The translations under genes were made by a program, and so were the position numbers. The notes under the pieces are model-generated. The model was not told where the DNA came from and did not search any database. It saw only the letters and a program-made list of their open reading frames with translations. DNA of 64,000 nt, from the NCBI RefSeq assembly GCF_024979235.1, contig NZ_JANLCM010000002.1:806001-870000 (forward strand), read 5' to 3'. Positions 54,453 through 62,898 of the stretch are shown piece after piece; the stretch's first letter is position 1; each line of letters starts with the position of its first letter. The stretch comes from Herbiconiux aconitum. GTDB taxonomy: Bacteria; Actinomycetota; Actinomycetes; Actinomycetales; Microbacteriaceae.

Positions 54453-55661
54453 ATGCAGGATTTGACGGTAATCGGAGTCGAGAACGGCGCGTTGCTCGTC
54501 TCGAGCGACGGCGGCGAACGTTTTCGGATCGTGATCGACGACGTCCTCCAATCGCGACTCCGTCAGGGCGTCGCTGCCCAGACCAGTGGCAAGAAAGTCT
54601 CGCCGCGCGAGATCCAGACCCACATCAGGGCCGGCCTCTCCGCCTTCGAGGTGGCCGAACTCACCGGTGCCTCGGTCGAATACGTCGAGCGCTTCGAAGG
54701 CCCCGTGGTCGCCGAGCGTCAGTTCATGGTCGACTCCGCCCTCCGCGTTCCCGTGCAGCCCACGACTCCCGCCGACCCGCTCGGCGAAGAACCGCTCTCC
54801 ACGTTCGGCGACGCCCTCGAGGAGCGCCTCGAGGGGCTCGACGCGAAAGACATCCGCTGGGCGAGCTGGAAAGACGAGACCGGCTGGATCGTGAAACTCA
54901 CGTTCAGCTCCCGCGAGATCGAGCACGACGCCCGCTGGCAGTTCGATCCCAAGCGGCACGCGCTGACCCCGCTGAACAACGAGGCGACCACGTTGTCGCG
55001 GCACGGCGAGTTGAGCGAAGGCCTCATCCCGCGGCTCCGTGCGGTGTCGACCCCGGCCGAGGGCGGCGACGCGCGCTTCGACAGCGGGTCGTTCTCACCG
55101 CTCGAACGGGTGCCGGCCACGTCGGCCGAACCCGACGCCGAATCGTCGTCCGATGCCGCGACGACGGATGCGCCCTCGAGCGATCCGGCACCGGTCACCG
55201 AGTCGGCAGCCTCGGCCTCCGGCTCCGCCGGCGCCACGTCGACGGCCGCACTGTTCTCGGCCGGCCGGCCGGCGAAGGAGGCGCAGCGCCCCTACGACGG
55301 CTTCGCGGTGAAGCGCGCGCCCGACACCTCCGACACGGCCGACCACAACCAGACCGCCGATCTGCTCGAGGCACTGCGACGTCGCCGTGGGGAGCGCGAG
55401 GCGGCAGCCTTCGAGCCCGCGCACGACGAAGAGCCGGTGTTCGGCGGGCCGCGCCCCGTGCCGATCGATCCCGTCGACACCCCGTTGGAGGGTCTCGAGG
55501 CCGAGATCATCGTGCCGCCGATCCCGCAGTCGGGTTCGTCCGCACCCTCCGTCTCGAGCGGATCATCGGGCAAGCAGCCGTCGGCCAAGCGTCAGCGCGC
55601 CGCGATGCCGAGCTGGGACGAGATCGTCTTCGGCGCGCGGTCGGACGACGATCCGGCCTAG
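54453..55661 (+). CDS. sepH: Septation protein SepH (DUF3071)
   Basis: In Streptomyces SepH stimulates FtsZ assembly and promotes septation. The 402-aa protein has the conserved N-terminal domain (1-175: MQDLTVIGVENGALLVSSDG, then a helix-turn-helix-like PREIQTHIRAGLSAFEVAEL with TGASVEYVERFEGPV, and DIRWASWKDETGWIVKL). A long Ser/Ala/Pro/Asp-rich disordered tail follows, ending in a short conserved SWDEIVFGARSDDD motif. ATG 54453 has GGAGG. It lies beside DUF4193 and a phosphodiesterase gene, a conserved actinobacterial arrangement. Confidence 0.93.
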   Translation: MQDLTVIGVENGALLVSSDGGERFRIVIDDVLQSRLRQGVAAQTSGKKVSPREIQTHIRAGLSAFEVAELTGASVEYVERFEGPVVAERQFMVDSALRVPVQPTTPADPLGEEPLSTFGDALEERLEGLDAKDIRWASWKDETGWIVKLTFSSREIEHDARWQFDPKRHALTPLNNEATTLSRHGELSEGLIPRLRAVSTPAEGGDARFDSGSFSPLERVPATSAEPDAESSSDAATTDAPSSDPAPVTESAASASGSAGATSTAALFSAGRPAKEAQRPYDGFAVKRAPDTSDTADHNQTADLLEALRRRRGEREAAAFEPAHDEEPVFGGPRPVPIDPVDTPLEGLEAEIIVPPIPQSGSSAPSVSSGSSGKQPSAKRQRAAMPSWDEIVFGARSDDDPA

Positions 55662-55711
55662 CTCCTCGCAGCCCTGTGCGCGCGCTCAGCGCGTGAAGAT
55701 CGGGAGGCGCA

Positions 55712-56863
55712 TCACTGGGCCAGGCGGTACGCCCCTGCCCGCAGCAACGGCACCAGGGTCTCCTCAGGGGTCATGGAGCCGTGCTGGCCGATCATCGAGC
55801 GCCCGGTCTCGTCGCCCCCGCGCCCGTCGTAGTAGGCGACCAGCTTGCGGGCGGCCACGATCACGTCGCCGATCCTCGGCAAGACCTCGGGGTCGACCGG
55901 TCCGAACCATCCGGCGTCGATCGCCTCCTCGCGGGTGGCGATCCAGGCGCGCCGCCCCTCGCGGGCGCGCCAGGCTTCGGCGAGCCGCGTGCGCGCATCC
56001 GTCGTCGCGTCCGGGCCCAGGTAGAGCTGCAGGCACCGCGGATCGCCGCCCACCTTCACGACCCCGTCGACCAGCTCGGGCGTCGCGCCGAACAGAATGT
56101 GCCCGGTCGTCGGAACGTCGACCACACCGTGGTCGGCGGTGAGCAACAACCCCTCGCCTCGGCGGAGCGTCGACGTGAACCGGGCGTACTCGGCGTCGAG
56201 CAGTTCGAGTGTGGCGAGCCAGCGGCTGGACTGCCAGCCGCGCGAGTGAGCGAGCTGGTCGAGTTCGGGAACGTAGAGGTAGATGAGCCGGCGGCCGCCC
56301 TCGTCGAAGAGGCGGCGGGCGGCGGCGAAGCGCTCGGCGATCGAGCCGGCCGCCACGTAGTCGGCGCCGCGCAAGATGGCCTGGGTAAGACCGGAGCCCG
56401 CATACTTCGCCGGGCCGATGGTGTTCGAGGGCACCCCGGATGCGCGCAACCGCTCGAAGATCGTCGGCAGGCGTTGCCAGGTGGCCGGCGGCATCGCCTC
56501 CGACCAGCCGGAGAGCTGGTTGACCACGTCGCCGAGCTCCGGCACGAGCGCTGTGTAGCCCACGATCCCGTGTTCGCCGGGGCGACCACCCGTGGTCAGG
56601 GTGGCGAGGGCAGCGGCGGTCGTGGTGGGGAATCCGCTCGAGATGGTGGTGCGCTTGGTGAGGCCGGCGTTCAGAGCCCGGGCATGGCCCGAGCGCGCTC
56701 GGAGGACTGTGGAACCGAGCCCGTCCACCAGCACCACCACGACGCGCTCGGCCGCCGGCAGCTCCAGTCGGTTGGGCTGGCCGCCCAGCGACGAGACGCA
56801 ACTCGGCAACACGTCGGCGAGCGTCGGCCCCTCGGCCGCCCGCGTCGGTAGCATGGTGGACAT
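55712..56863 (-). CDS. Alkaline phosphatase superfamily phosphodiesterase
   Basis: A 383-aa protein of the nucleotide pyrophosphatase/phosphodiesterase group. Metal and nucleophile sites: VVVLVDGLGSTVLRARSGHA (first Asp), the Thr/Ser nucleophile in LTKRTTISSGFPTTTAAALA, YVPELDQLAHSRGWQS (Asp, His), LLTADHGVVDVP (Asp, His) and a late His in MIGQHGSMTPEE. No signal peptide is evident, so it is probably cytoplasmic. Substrate is unknown. Convergent with sepH, divergent from parC. Confidence 0.88.
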   Translation of the reverse strand: MSTMLPTRAAEGPTLADVLPSCVSSLGGQPNRLELPAAERVVVVLVDGLGSTVLRARSGHARALNAGLTKRTTISSGFPTTTAAALATLTTGGRPGEHGIVGYTALVPELGDVVNQLSGWSEAMPPATWQRLPTIFERLRASGVPSNTIGPAKYAGSGLTQAILRGADYVAAGSIAERFAAARRLFDEGGRRLIYLYVPELDQLAHSRGWQSSRWLATLELLDAEYARFTSTLRRGEGLLLTADHGVVDVPTTGHILFGATPELVDGVVKVGGDPRCLQLYLGPDATTDARTRLAEAWRAREGRRAWIATREEAIDAGWFGPVDPEVLPRIGDVIVAARKLVAYYDGRGGDETGRSMIGQHGSMTPEETLVPLLRAGAYRLAQ

Positions 56864-56962
56864 TCGGCCCAGTCTGGCACACGACCTCCGGTCGCGGCCC
56901 GATACCCTCCGCGCCGACCGGAATCATCCGGAACCACCCCGACACGCTCGAGAAACACAGGA

Positions 56963-59440
56963 ATGACAGCAGCCACGAACGATCCCACTTCCACCGATTC
57001 TGGCACGGGCGCTGAGAAGATCCTCGATGTCGACGTCTCGACGGAGATGCAGGATTCGTTCCTCGAATACGCGTATTCGGTCATCTATTCGCGTGCCCTC
57101 CCCGATGCCCGTGACGGCCTGAAGCCCGTGCAGCGGCGCATCCTCTACATGATGAGCGACATGGGCCTGCGCCCCGACCGGGGACATGTGAAGAGCGCCC
57201 GGGTCGTGGGCGAGGTGATGGGCAAGCTCCACCCGCACGGCGACACCGCCATCTACGACGCCCTGGTTCGCCTGGCGCAGTCGTGGACGATGCGGGTTCC
57301 GCTGATCGACGGCCACGGCAACTTCGGTTCGCTCGACGACGGACCCGCCGCCTCCCGGTACACCGAGGCCCGCCTCGACCAGGTCGCGATGGCGATGGTG
57401 GAGGGGCTCGACGAAGACGTCATCGACTTCGTGCCCAACTACGACAACCAGCTCGTGCAGCCCGACGTGCTGCCGTCGGCCATTCCCAACCTCTTGGTGA
57501 ACGGCGCGAGCGGCATCGCGGTCGGCATGGCCACCAACATGGCGCCGCACAACCTGATCGAAGTGGTGGCAGGCGCGCGCTACCTGATCGAGCATCCGGA
57601 TGCCACGCTCGACGACCTGATGTCGTTCATCCCCGGCCCCGACCTCCCCGGAGGAGGCACGATCGTGGGCCTCGCCGGGGTGCGCGACGCCTACGAGACG
57701 GGCCGCGGCAGCTTCAAGACGCGCGCGAAGGTGTCGATCGAGACGCTGAGCGCCCGCAAGACCGGGCTCGTGGTGACCGAGTTGCCCTATCTCGTGGGGC
57801 CGGAGAAGGTGATCGCCAAGATCAAAGACGGCGTCACCTCGAAGAAGATCCAAGGCATCAGCGACGTCACCGACCTCACCGATCGCACGCACGGCCTCCG
57901 CCTCGTGATCGGCATCAAGACGGGATTCAACCCCGAAGCGGTGCTCGAGCAGCTGTTCAAGCTCACCCCGCTCGAAGACAGCTTCAACATCAACAACGTC
58001 GCGCTGGTCGACGGCGGCCCGCTCACGCTCGGGCTCCGCGATCTCCTGGTCGTCTACGTCAACCACCGCATCGACGTCGTGACACGGCGCACCCGCTACC
58101 GACTCGATCGGCGCCGCGAGCGCCTGCACCTGGTCGAGGGCCTGTTGATCGCCATCCTCGACATCGACGAGGTGATCCAGGTCATCCGCACCAGCGACGA
58201 CACCGACCAGGCGCGTGTGCGACTGATCGACGTGTTCGAGCTGAGCGTGCTGCAGGCCGACTACATCCTCGAGCTTCGCCTGCGCCGACTCACGCGCTTC
58301 TCCCGCATCGAGTTGGAGGCCGAGCGCGACAAGCTGCGGGAGGAGATCGCGCAGCTCGAAGCCCTGCTCGCCGACCCGGCGCTTATCCGGGCCACCGTCT
58401 CGAACGAACTCGACGAGGTGGCCGAGAAGTTCGGCACACCCCGTCGCACCCTGCTCACCGAAGCGCGACCCTCGCTCGCCACCACCTCGAAGAAGGCGCA
58501 GCCCGTGCTCGAGGTGGCCGATGTGCCCTGCACCGTGTACCTCAGCACTACCGGGCGCGTCGTGCGCGTCGATCGCGAAGAGAGCGACGAAGAGCGAGGT
58601 GACGGGCCGGCCGTCAACATGCGACGCAGCAAGCACGACGCCATCCGCAGCCAGGTCGACACCACGCGCCGTTCAGAAGTTGGGGCGATCACCGACACCG
58701 GCCGGCTCATCCGGATGCCCGTGATGGACCTCCCGGCGGTGCCGGCGAACTCCGTGCAGCTCGGGGCCGGCGTGAAGGTGGGCGACTACCTCGCCATCGA
58801 CTCCAAGCGCGAGAAGATCGTGGGCCTGGTCTCGTTGAGCTCAAGCGTGCCGATCGCTCTCGGCACCGCCCAGGGCGTCGTCAAACGGGTGACGGCCGGC
58901 GCCTACCCGCCTCGGCCCGACTTCGAGGTCATCGCGCTCAAGCCCGGCGATTCGGTCGTCGGCGTCGCGCAGCACGCCGAAGAAGACGAACTGGTCTTCA
59001 TCACCTCGGATGCGCAGCTGCTGCGCTTCTTCCAGGCGAGCGTGCGGCCGCAGGGCGTGGCCGCGGGCGGCATGGCGGGCATCAACCTCGGCGCGGGTGC
59101 CACCGTCATCTGGTTCGGTTCGGTGCCCGATGGCGACGACGCCGTGGTGGTCACCGTCTCCGGCAGCACCTCGACCCTCGCGGGCACCGATGCGGGGTCG
59201 GGCAAGGTCTCCGATTTCGCCGAATTCCCGCCGAAGGGCCGGGCCACGGGCGGGGTGCGCGCGCACCGCTTCCTGAAGGGCGAAGACGTTCTGACGGCGG
59301 CCTGGGCGGGTCGCGCACCCGCGCTGGCCGTGGGAACAGACGGTTCCGCCCGCACCCTTCCGGATGTCGGCGCCAAGCGCGACGCATCGGGAGTGGCGCT
59401 GGGCGGCGTGGTGGGCTCGATCGGTGCGACTCGGATCTGA
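56963..59440 (+). CDS. parC: DNA topoisomerase IV subunit A
   Basis: Breakage-reunion subunit of the second type IIA topoisomerase, which decatenates chromosomes. The 825-aa protein has [49 protein letters not shown] (the quinolone region, split here), the catalytic Tyr in [11 protein letters not shown] and a six-bladed C-terminal domain. No GyrA box (QRRGGKG) is seen in that domain, consistent with ParC rather than GyrA. ATG 56963 has a weak AGGA site. parE lies downstream beyond one small gene. Confidence 0.93.
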   Translation: MTAATNDPTSTDSGTGAEKILDVDVSTEMQDSFLEYAYSVIYSRALPDARDGLKPVQRRILYMMSDMGLRPDRGHVKSARVVGEVMGKLHPHGDTAIYDALVRLAQSWTMRVPLIDGHGNFGSLDDGPAASRYTEARLDQVAMAMVEGLDEDVIDFVPNYDNQLVQPDVLPSAIPNLLVNGASGIAVGMATNMAPHNLIEVVAGARYLIEHPDATLDDLMSFIPGPDLPGGGTIVGLAGVRDAYETGRGSFKTRAKVSIETLSARKTGLVVTELPYLVGPEKVIAKIKDGVTSKKIQGISDVTDLTDRTHGLRLVIGIKTGFNPEAVLEQLFKLTPLEDSFNINNVALVDGGPLTLGLRDLLVVYVNHRIDVVTRRTRYRLDRRRERLHLVEGLLIAILDIDEVIQVIRTSDDTDQARVRLIDVFELSVLQADYILELRLRRLTRFSRIELEAERDKLREEIAQLEALLADPALIRATVSNELDEVAEKFGTPRRTLLTEARPSLATTSKKAQPVLEVADVPCTVYLSTTGRVVRVDREESDEERGDGPAVNMRRSKHDAIRSQVDTTRRSEVGAITDTGRLIRMPVMDLPAVPANSVQLGAGVKVGDYLAIDSKREKIVGLVSLSSSVPIALGTAQGVVKRVTAGAYPPRPDFEVIALKPGDSVVGVAQHAEEDELVFITSDAQLLRFFQASVRPQGVAAGGMAGINLGAGATVIWFGSVPDGDDAVVVTVSGSTSTLAGTDAGSGKVSDFAEFPPKGRATGGVRAHRFLKGEDVLTAAWAGRAPALAVGTDGSARTLPDVGAKRDASGVALGGVVGSIGATRI

Positions 59441-59454
59441 CGCTCGCCAGGCTG

Positions 59455-59498
59455 CCCCCGGGCACCGGCCGCCCCCGGGCACGGGCCGCCTCCCGGGC
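59455..59498. repeat. 17-bp tandem repeat after parC
   Basis: CCCCCGGGCACCGGCCG, CCCCCGGGCACGGGCCG and a partial CCTCCCGGGC follow each other directly, 2.6 units. The inverted CCCGGG cores could form alternative hairpins. Confidence 0.6.
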
Positions 59499-59503
59499 AA
59501 ACG

Positions 59504-59546
59504 AAAACGGCCCGCGCCGCGATCAGATCGCAGTGGGGGCCGTTTC
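59504..59546. terminator. Bidirectional terminator parC / DUF7455
   Basis: AAACGGCCC and GGGCCGTTT enclose an inner GCGATC/GATCGC hairpin. A/T runs on both sides fit termination of parC (plus) and of the convergent DUF7455 gene (minus). Confidence 0.75.
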
Positions 59547-59555
59547 GGAATCCGG

Positions 59556-59789
59556 TTAGGGGCGCTCGTTCAGCTTTGCTGACTCGTCGTGCCATCCGGT
59601 GGCCACCTGGGAGAGCTTCTCCTGGTACTTGCGCCCGTGGTGGGCACAGAACAGGAGTTCTCCACCCGAGGGCATGTCGACGCGGATGTAGGCCTGGGCC
59701 CCGCAGCTGTCACAACGGTCGGCCGCTGTGAGCTGATAGGCGTTCTCCAGGTCGGACACAGCGCTGGTCTCTGCTGCAACTGACTGCAT
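59556..59789 (-). CDS. DUF7455-type small zinc-ribbon-like protein
   Basis: A 77-aa protein with CDSCGAQAYIRVDMPSGGEL and LFCAHHGRKYQEKL: a CxxC and a CxxH pair suggest a zinc ribbon. It is strongly conserved in actinobacteria, function unknown. ATG 59789 has AAGGAG. It sits on the opposite strand between parC and parE. Confidence 0.85.
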   Translation of the reverse strand: MQSVAAETSAVSDLENAYQLTAADRCDSCGAQAYIRVDMPSGGELLFCAHHGRKYQEKLSQVATGWHDESAKLNERP

Positions 59790-59997
59790 CTTCGGCTCCT
59801 TAGCGTCTCGAACGTGAACTGGCTGGTAGAGCCATCAAAGCACTGTTATGTAACGGCCAAGCGACAATCGGCTGTGTTTCGCTGTGCGCGTACCGGGAAT
59901 ACGCGGAGGGTGTCGTGCGCAGGCGCTCCCCCTGCAGGCGGTTAGCCTTGGAGATCGGAACGCCCGTGCGTTCCCCGCGACACCCGAAGGAGACCCG
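59790..59997. other. Divergent intergenic region DUF7455 / parE
   Basis: 208 bp upstream of both genes. The strong GAAGGAGA ribosome site of parE lies at 59985-59995. TTGGCC and CATAAC on the minus strand are weak promoter candidates for DUF7455. No gene seen. Confidence 0.4.
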
Positions 59998-62085
59998 GTG
60001 GCATCACCGTCCGACTACTCTGCCCGGCACCTGTCCGTTCTCGAAGGACTCGAGGCGGTTCGCAAACGGCCCGGCATGTACATCGGCTCCACCGACTCAC
60101 GCGGTCTCATGCACTGCCTGTGGGAGATCATCGACAACTCGGTCGACGAGGCGCTCGGCGGCCATGGCACCGACATCGACGTGGTGCTGCACGACGACGG
60201 CAGCGTCGAGGTGCGCGACACCGCGCGCGGCATCCCGGTCGACATCGAGCCGAAGACCGGTCTCTCCGGTGTCGAGGTGGTCTTCACCAAACTGCACGCC
60301 GGCGGCAAGTTCGGCTCGGGTTCGTACGCCGCATCCGGCGGTCTGCACGGTGTGGGAGCATCCGTCGTCAACGCCCTCTCCGAGCGCCTCGACGTCGAGG
60401 TCGACCGCGACGGCAAGACCTGGGCGATGTCGTTCCACCGCGGCGAGCCCGGCGTCTTCGACGACAACGGCAGGCCGGTGAGCCCGGATGCACCCTTCAC
60501 GCCCTTCGAGAAGAAGAGCGAACTGCGTGTGGTCGGCAAAGTCGCGCGCGGCAAGACCGGCACACGTGTTCGCTACTGGGCCGACCGCCAGATCTTCACG
60601 CGCGGTGCCGAGTTCCAGACCGACGAGCTGACCGTGCGCGCGCGACAGACGGCGTTCCTCGTGCCCGGACTGAAGCTCACCATCGACGACGAACGGGGTG
60701 AGGAGCCGCGTCACGAGTCGTTCCGCTTCGAGGGCGGCATCTCGGAGTTCGTGGAGCACCTCGCGCCCGACTCCCCCATCACCGACGTCTGGCGCATCCA
60801 GGGCACCGGAACCTTCACCGAGACCGTGCCGGTGCTCTCCGAGCACGGCGCCATGGTGCCCACGGAGCTCTCGCGCGAGTGCGCCGTCGACCTCGCGATG
60901 CGCTGGGGCATCGGCTACGACACCGAGTTCCGCAGTTTCGTCAACATCATCTCCACCCCGAAGGGCGGCACGCACCAGGCCGGATTCGAGGCAGGGCTTC
61001 TGAAGTTCCTGCGTCAGAGCGTCGAAGCCAACGCCCGCCGCCTCAAGGTGGGAAACGACAAGCTCGACAAAGAAGACGTGCTCGCCGGTCTCACCGCCGT
61101 GCTCACCGTGCGCCTGCCCGAACCGCAGTTCGAGGGTCAGACCAAGGAGGTGCTCGGCACCCCGGCCGTGCGCGCCATCGTGTCGCAGGTCGTCACGAAG
61201 GGGCTCGCCGACCGGTTCGCCTCGCCCAAGCGCGACGACAAGGCGCAGTCGGCACTCGTGCTCGACAAGGTCGTGGCCGAGATGAAGTCGCGCATCTCCG
61301 CGCGCGCTCACAAGGAGACCCAGCGCCGCAAGAACGCGCTCGAATCCTCGACGCTGCCGGCCAAGCTCGTCGACTGCCGCTCGTCCGACGTGGCGCAGAG
61401 CGAGTTGTTCATCGTGGAGGGCGACTCGGCCCTCGGCACAGCGAAGTTGGCGCGCAACAGCGAGTTCCAGGCACTGCTGCCGATCCGCGGCAAGATCCTC
61501 AACGTGCAGAAGGCCTCCATCGCCGACATGCTCTCGAATGCCGAGTGCGCCTCCATCATCCAGGTCATCGGCGCCGGCTCCGGCCGCTCCTTCGACCTGT
61601 CGGCGGCGCGCTACGGCAAGATCATCCTGATGAGCGACGCCGATGTCGACGGTGCGCACATTCGCACCCTCCTCCTCACCCTCTTCTTCCGGTACATGCG
61701 GCCGCTGATCGAAGACGGCCGGGTCTACGCCGCCGTGCCGCCGCTGCACCGGGTGGTGGCGATCAACCCGGGCTCGAAGCCGAACGAGACGATGTACACC
61801 TACTCCGAGGCCGAGTTGAACGCCGTGCTGGCCGCGCTGAAGAAGTCGGGCCGCAAGTACCAAGACCCGATCCAGCGCTACAAGGGTCTCGGCGAGATGG
61901 ATGCCGACCAGCTCGCCTCCACCACGATGGACAAGCGCTACCGCACCCTGCGCCGGGTGGGCGTGGCTGATGCCGCGGTGGCGGAGAAGATGTTCGAGCT
62001 GCTCATGGGCGACGAGGTGGCACCGCGCAAGGAGTTCATCATCGCCGGCTCCGACAACATGTCGCGCGACCGCATCGACGTCTGA
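59998..62085 (+). CDS. parE: DNA topoisomerase IV subunit B
   Basis: ATPase subunit of topoisomerase IV. The 695-aa protein starts (GTG) MASPSDYSARHLSVLEGLEAV, followed by RKRPGMYIGSTDSRGLMHCL. GHKL ATPase motifs are WEIIDNSVDEALGGHGTDID, VRDTARGIPVDIE and GGLHGVGASVVNAL. The TOPRIM domain has LFIVEGDSALGTAKLARNSE and MSDADVDGAHIRTLLLTLFF, then QRYKGLGEMDADQLASTTMD. Residues between EGDSA and the rest (LGTAKLARN rather than GGSAKQGRD) differ from classical GyrB/ParE, typical of actinobacterial ParE. Confidence 0.95.
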   Translation: MASPSDYSARHLSVLEGLEAVRKRPGMYIGSTDSRGLMHCLWEIIDNSVDEALGGHGTDIDVVLHDDGSVEVRDTARGIPVDIEPKTGLSGVEVVFTKLHAGGKFGSGSYAASGGLHGVGASVVNALSERLDVEVDRDGKTWAMSFHRGEPGVFDDNGRPVSPDAPFTPFEKKSELRVVGKVARGKTGTRVRYWADRQIFTRGAEFQTDELTVRARQTAFLVPGLKLTIDDERGEEPRHESFRFEGGISEFVEHLAPDSPITDVWRIQGTGTFTETVPVLSEHGAMVPTELSRECAVDLAMRWGIGYDTEFRSFVNIISTPKGGTHQAGFEAGLLKFLRQSVEANARRLKVGNDKLDKEDVLAGLTAVLTVRLPEPQFEGQTKEVLGTPAVRAIVSQVVTKGLADRFASPKRDDKAQSALVLDKVVAEMKSRISARAHKETQRRKNALESSTLPAKLVDCRSSDVAQSELFIVEGDSALGTAKLARNSEFQALLPIRGKILNVQKASIADMLSNAECASIIQVIGAGSGRSFDLSAARYGKIILMSDADVDGAHIRTLLLTLFFRYMRPLIEDGRVYAAVPPLHRVVAINPGSKPNETMYTYSEAELNAVLAALKKSGRKYQDPIQRYKGLGEMDADQLASTTMDKRYRTLRRVGVADAAVAEKMFELLMGDEVAPRKEFIIAGSDNMSRDRIDV

Positions 62086-62097
62086 TTGCTAGTTATT

Positions 62098-62151
62098 ACG
62101 CAAATGATGAGGACCGACGCCCTCTATGGGGTCGGTCCTCTTCATTTGCAT
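62098..62151. terminator. Bidirectional terminator parE / gatD
   Basis: Two 19-base arms (62100-62118 and 62131-62149) pair with one T-T mismatch around a 12-base loop; A/T-rich flanks (TTATTAC, ATAATTT) serve both directions. It lies between convergent parE and gatD. Confidence 0.85.
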
Positions 62152-62163
62152 AATTTCTAGCTG

Positions 62164-62898
62164 CTACTCGCTGAGCGGGGCCGCCGCGATCGTTTCCCGA
62201 GCGTGGCGGGCCCGGTCGTCGACCACGCGCAGGGCCTCGGGGGCGGCGTCGACGTACGACAGGCCGCGGCGCGAGCGGGCGGTGTCGAGCAGGGAGTCGG
62301 CGAGGCCGGGGTTGTTGGCCAGCACGGGGCCGTGCAGGTGGGTGCCGAGGAGGTTGTCCTCCCAGAAGCCCTCCTCGCCGGGGGTCTCGGTGTTGCCGCG
62401 CCCGTAGACGACTCGGCCGAGCGTCGGATGCCCTCCCACGTCGACGAACGACCCGCGGTTCTCGAAGCCCACGACTGTGCCGAGCCGCGGTGACTCCACC
62501 ACGAAGTCGCCGACCACCCGGGTTCCGCCGTGGCGGGTGGTGACCGGGAAGACGCCGGCGCCCTCGAGCACCTCGCCACCCTCGAGCGTCACGCTCTCGC
62601 CGAGCAGCTGGAAGCCGGCGCCGATCGCCAGGAACGGCACGCCGTCAGAAGCCAGAGCACGCAATTCGGCACCGATGCCGAGCACGAGCGGATGCGCGCG
62701 AACCTCGGCCGAGACGGGGCCGCTGCCCATGAACACGAGGTCCGCCTCGTCGAAGCGGAGCGGATCGCCCCCGTCGTAGCTGATGACCTCGACCGGCAGC
62801 TCTCGCCACTCCGATCGGAGCCGAAGGATCTCGACATTGCCGCTCTCGCCGTTCAGGCCGAGGAGGCGCGGGAAGAGGTGCAGGATGCGCAGAGTCAC
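62164..62898 (-). CDS. gatD: GatD-like glutamine amidotransferase subunit without the catalytic Cys
   Basis: GatD normally supplies ammonia from glutamine to MurT, which amidates the D-Glu alpha-carboxyl of lipid II. This 244-aa class I amidotransferase-fold protein has the family start LRILHLFPRLLGLNGESGNV and VFMGSGPVSAEV. It also has the C-terminal TFPVTT-like strand, VGFENRGSFVDVGG, and the conserved His in LLGTHLHGPVLANNPGLAD (His187/189). At the nucleophile elbow, however, it reads FLAIGAGFQLLGES: Gly93 (codon 62620-62622, GGC) replaces the Cys. Glutaminase activity is therefore not expected. GTG 62898 overlaps the murT stop as GTGA. Confidence 0.85.
   Translation of the reverse strand: MTLRILHLFPRLLGLNGESGNVEILRLRSEWRELPVEVISYDGGDPLRFDEADLVFMGSGPVSAEVRAHPLVLGIGAELRALASDGVPFLAIGAGFQLLGESVTLEGGEVLEGAGVFPVTTRHGGTRVVGDFVVESPRLGTVVGFENRGSFVDVGGHPTLGRVVYGRGNTETPGEEGFWEDNLLGTHLHGPVLANNPGLADSLLDTARSRRGLSYVDAAPEALRVVDDRARHARETIAAAPLSE

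Noticed and set aside
62164..62898. gatD as a pseudogene
   Set aside because: The frame is intact over the full normal length, the His and flanking motifs are kept, and the 4-base overlap with murT is preserved; one residue change does not indicate decay.
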